This document shows positions 14,913 through 16,784 of a DNA stretch of 16,784 bases, one piece after another. The notes beneath the pieces were generated by a model. That model was not told where the DNA came from. It worked only from the letters and a program-made list of their open reading frames with translations, and did not search any database. The number at the start of each line of letters is the position of its first letter. Position 1 is the first letter of the stretch. Origin of the DNA: Spirochaetaceae bacterium (GTDB lineage Bacteria; Spirochaetota; Spirochaetia; Treponematales; Breznakiellaceae); contig JAITCP010000158.1 in assembly GCA_031283025.1 (NCBI GenBank), positions 1 to 16,784 of the forward strand. Direction: 5' to 3'. The position numbers were made by a program, and so were the translations under genes.

Positions 14913-15056
14913 TCAGGCGGTTTTTGCGTTGCTCTCCTGTGCTTGCTGTTTTTGCCATTCTTCGTATTTGTCTACTTGGCGGTTATGCCACCAACCCCAC
15001 AACATTAGCAACAATAAGGGTATTGCGGCAATCAACATATACCATATTATCCACAT
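14913..15056 (-). CDS. 47-residue single-helix membrane protein
   Basis: The ATG at 15056 has GGAGG eight bases upstream, overlapping the end of the preceding small gene. The protein starts MWIIWYMLIAAIPLLLLMLW (helix about 1-22, rich in tryptophan), then GWWHNRQVDKYEEWQKQQAQ, a hydrophilic, probably helical cytoplasmic tail ending ESNAKTA. The arrangement recalls very small membrane regulators such as PspB in general shape only. It starts 3 bases after the upstream stop and lies 39 bases before the next small gene, so the three form one transcription unit. Confidence 0.68.
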   Translation of the reverse strand: MWIIWYMLIAAIPLLLLMLWGWWHNRQVDKYEEWQKQQAQESNAKTA

Positions 15057-15059
15057 ACG

Positions 15060-15291
15060 CTATTCCTCCGTTGTTTTTCGTTCTTTTGCGGAAGCGATAA
15101 GACCGATTGTGATAAGTATTATCGCCCCTGCAACACCTGCTGTCATTATCATATGCTGCGGCATTTCGCCGCGCAATACGCTCCCCAAAAACAGTGTCCC
15201 AAACATTAACTGTCCGAGGTTTATAAGGACTTTTCCGATGTTTTCTATAATGTCTGTCTTTTTGCCGGCTTTCTTGGCTTTCCTTTCCCAT
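15060..15291 (-). CDS. Two-helix small membrane protein with an apparent 1-nt frameshift
   Basis: GGAG at 15297-15300 precedes an ATG at 15291, but that frame soon loses sense. The next frame encodes a convincing small membrane protein: DIIENIGKVLINLGQ, a hydrophobic helix (LMFGTLFLGSVL), a short loop (RGEMPQH), a second helix (MTAGVAGAIILITIGLIAS) and a charged tail ending KERKTTEE. That frame has no standard start codon before a mid-protein ATG. Removing one G after the ATG (the GGG at 15287-15289) would join start and body to give 76 residues beginning MERKAKKAGKK; removing an A from the later five-A run would also work. The plan resembles what I remember of DUF6722-type proteins, with low confidence. 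It may be a recent pseudogene, a sequencing error or a frameshifted gene. Confidence 0.55.
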
Positions 15292-15306
15292 GCTTACTCC
15301 AATATC

Positions 15307-15359
15307 AAGCGGCGGACTCGCCGCTTATTTATATCGTACATTAACACGAAGTGTTAATG
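15307..15359. repeat. Two adjacent perfect hairpins
   Basis: AAGCGGCG/CGCCGCTT with loop GACT (15307-15326) and CATTAACAC/GTGTTAATG with loop GAA closed by C-G (15339-15359). The pair lies in front of the small-protein cluster. The C-GAA-G loop matches the B-type hairpins elsewhere in the window, with a different stem. Confidence 0.65.
15328..15357 (-). promoter_or_regulatory. Candidate promoter of the small-protein cluster
   Basis: On the minus strand TTAACA (15352-15357) and TATAAA (15328-15333) are 18 bp apart. The -35 box lies inside one hairpin, and the predicted transcript would begin in the next hairpin, close to the GGAG site. Confidence 0.35.
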
Positions 15360-15365
15360 CTTATA

Positions 15366-16024
15366 CTATACCGCTTTTCCGGTTGGCGGGGTTTCGCCTT
15401 CTTCCATCATGCCCCGGCGGTGTTTGAAAAATACTGATAATGCGGCGAACAGGGTTTCGGCGGCCACGAATTAATGTGTGGAGTTTGCGCATAGCGCAAA
15501 CTCCTAGCCAAAAAACCTTCGGTTTTTTGGCAGGCGGCTTCACGGACGGAGGCGTAGAATTCCAATGTGTCTGTGTAGGCTATGTCCGATGACTGTATGG
15601 TGATGTTCCACAGTTTCTCCCGTATCTGGGCGGTGATGTCTACGAGACTGCGGAAGTCCATGAAGTATTGTATGTCTGTTCCGAACCTTTCGAGGGTTAT
15701 ATAATGAGGGAGAAACTCGGCGTTTTCCAATGACAATTCATAGGCTCGCTCGATGAAGCCTGTTTTTCTGACTCCAACACCGTTGAGGCGTTTGCGGTCG
15801 AGGGCACGCAGGTGCTGTGAGTAGTTGTCGAGTATGTTTTTGAGTTCGTTTAATACGAGGTTGATTTGATTGATGGTCGCCTGCGGTACATCGGGATTGT
15901 TGGGGGGGCGTTTGGTTGCCTTGCCTGTTGCGGATAACAGTTTGATGGCGGCTGTTCCTGTTTTCGCTTTTGCGGTTGCCTTTTTTGCAACTGGTTTTTT
16001 GTTAGTCGTTTTTTTGGTTCTCAT
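15366..16024 (-). pseudogene. Lysine-rich N-terminus protein, interrupted near its C-terminus
   Basis: The start at 16024 has AAGGAG at 16033-16038. Residues 1-27 are K/A/T-rich, histone-H1-like (KKTTNKKPVAKKATAKAKTG). About 130 residues of mixed helices follow (VPQATINQINLVLNELKNIL to YTDTLEFYASVREAA), a family I associate with treponemes and Bacteroidetes, of unknown function. After REAA the frame enters the hairpin pair at 15480-15531 and then ends out of register at 15407 after 205 residues. A better C-terminus is visible in another frame: AETLFAALSVFFKHRRGMM, ending at a TAG at 15366-15368. The gene was therefore disrupted by the hairpin insertion, with or without a further 1-nt loss. 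The altered product might still be made. Confidence 0.65.
15480..15531 (-). repeat. Hairpin pair inserted in a coding sequence
   Basis: Two perfect 11-bp stems with 3-nt loops, two bases apart: GGAGTTTGCGC with loop ATA (15480-15504) and GCCAAAAAACC with loop TTC, which is GAA on the minus strand (15507-15531). The minus-strand C-GAA-G loop matches the B-type hairpins. GGCGGC occurs on both sides (15459-15464 and 15533-15538), 74 bp apart, and could be a target duplication or chance. Confidence 0.75.
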
Positions 16025-16112
16025 GATTCTTTCTCCTTAAAAATAAATTTCAAATGATCTCACACAAAGATCAAAAATGTTCACAAAGGGGGAATAATGG
16101 GCATGACACGTT

Positions 16113-16784
16113 CTAATTAGGCACATATCCGCTTTCTTTTATGGTATCTTTGCCGGATTTTGTCCGCAGCCATTCATATAATTTATATGCCATTGAATTG
16201 TGGTCTAAATCAGAACGAATTGAAGCATAAACTTCGGCAACAAACGGATAAGTTTTGTTTCCTATCGTGTTTTTATCAGGCGTAATTCCATTGACAGCAA
16301 GCGTTTTAATACCGTATTCCGATGCATAAGGAACCATATATTCTTTATAATAATGCGGTGTAAAGCATATTCCGTATATATTGTCCCTCAGTTCTGAATA
16401 AACTGCAATCATAGTCCCAATTGCTTCTTCATCGCTGAACGATACTTCCCAATCAGGTATGCCCGTATCTTTCATTACAATTTCGTTCATCATTTCCTGA
16501 CTGCCCGAATTTGGATTTCTAATATATGGCACTATTGCCTCATTTGCGCCGCCAACTTCACTCCAGTTTACGATATTTCCCAAATAAATATCCTGTATCT
16601 GTGTAACACTCAGCGAATTAACCGTATTTTGAGAGTTAAGAATAAAATCAAGTGCGTCAAGAGCGATGGGCGTCTCAATTAATGTAACACCTTCATTATC
16701 AGCATATTGTTTTTCGTCAGCGGATATTTTTCTTGCGACAATAATTAAATCAACTCTGTCATCATTCATCATAATTCTCTTATC
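16113..16784 (-). CDS. PstS-like substrate-binding protein, C-terminal part
   Basis: The frame is open to the right edge, so the true start and any signal peptide lie outside; 223 residues are visible. The sequence has the periplasmic phosphate-binding-protein plan: DLIIVARKISADEKQYA, a crossover (IALDALDFILNSQNTVNSLS), VTQIQDIYLGNIVNWSEVGG (typical of PstS-like proteins), a ligand loop RNPNSGSQEMM, and a C-terminal half ending YEWLRTKSGKDTIKESGYVPN. These proteins bind phosphate or a related anion in the periplasm for an ABC importer or for sensing. No pst transporter genes are visible here. Its AT-rich codon use differs from the genes before 14000. No clear terminator separates it from the lysine-rich gene downstream. 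Confidence 0.8.
   Translation of the reverse strand, partial: DKRIMMNDDRVDLIIVARKISADEKQYADNEGVTLIETPIALDALDFILNSQNTVNSLSVTQIQDIYLGNIVNWSEVGGANEAIVPYIRNPNSGSQEMMNEIVMKDTGIPDWEVSFSDEEAIGTMIAVYSELRDNIYGICFTPHYYKEYMVPYASEYGIKTLAVNGITPDKNTIGNKTYPFVAEVYASIRSDLDHNSMAYKLYEWLRTKSGKDTIKESGYVPN

Noticed and set aside
14779..15357. 192-residue open frame on the plus strand
   Set aside because: Covers three minus-strand ORFs that each have a good ribosome binding site and membrane-helix pattern; the plus-strand product is cysteine/isoleucine-rich without a domain.
1..16784. tRNA or rRNA genes
   Set aside because: I saw no cloverleaf with a GTTCRA-type T-loop and CCA end, and no rRNA-like sequence, in reading both strands by eye; a tRNA scan was not possible.

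Overview
The window looks like chromosomal DNA from a spirochaete, most likely a Treponema of the gut-symbiont type. This is a judgement from protein families, not a database match. The pointers are an lspA gene overlapped by a small membrane-protein gene, a phosphofructokinase of the long 'group X' type, an RND efflux operon with a PG0541-like partner, a GHKL-HDOD fusion protein, and a lysine-rich protein family I associate with treponemes.

Layout. (1) 1-1462: the start of a leftward MFS transporter gene diverges from a rightward gene encoding two complete TetR units in one chain. A 17-bp palindrome lies between them. (2) 1449-7646: a strong promoter with a 26-bp palindromic operator over its -10 box is followed by a long leader, then outer-membrane factor (tolC-like), lipoprotein adaptor, RND pump and a small PII-like protein. 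The last two genes overlap. The tandem TetR protein probably represses this operon and itself. (3) 7805-9139: phosphofructokinase. (4) 9286-10785, minus strand: GHKL-like ATPase fused to an HDOD domain. (5) 11016-14262: a four-gene rightward run comprising a membrane-anchored alpha/beta-hydrolase-like protein that lacks its catalytic serine and carries three tandem-repeat tracts, a Nif3-family protein, lspA and a small membrane protein. (6) 14263-16784: an AT-richer accessory-looking segment. It holds a hairpin-rich non-coding stretch, three very small membrane-protein genes on the minus strand, a gene of the lysine-rich family interrupted by a hairpin pair, and the 3' part of a PstS-like binding-protein gene.

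The most unusual thing in the window is a family of hairpin elements spread over the intergenic spaces (1531-1645, 9146-9260, 10820-10924, 13440-13471, and probably 15307-15359 and 15480-15531). Stems differ between copies but keep their pairing, while the apical loops are kept: one hairpin type has a TGAA, TAAA or GAA loop closed by C-G, and its partner has a five-base loop (CGGTT or TGGTT). One copy lies inside a coding sequence, another is in the efflux operon leader, and two near-identical 115-bp copies flank the efflux-pfk segment in inverted orientation.

The second item of note is the cluster of tiny membrane proteins at 14763-15291 (36, 47 and about 76 residues). They have good ribosome binding sites, a candidate promoter and a terminator, and they are short enough for standard gene calling to miss.
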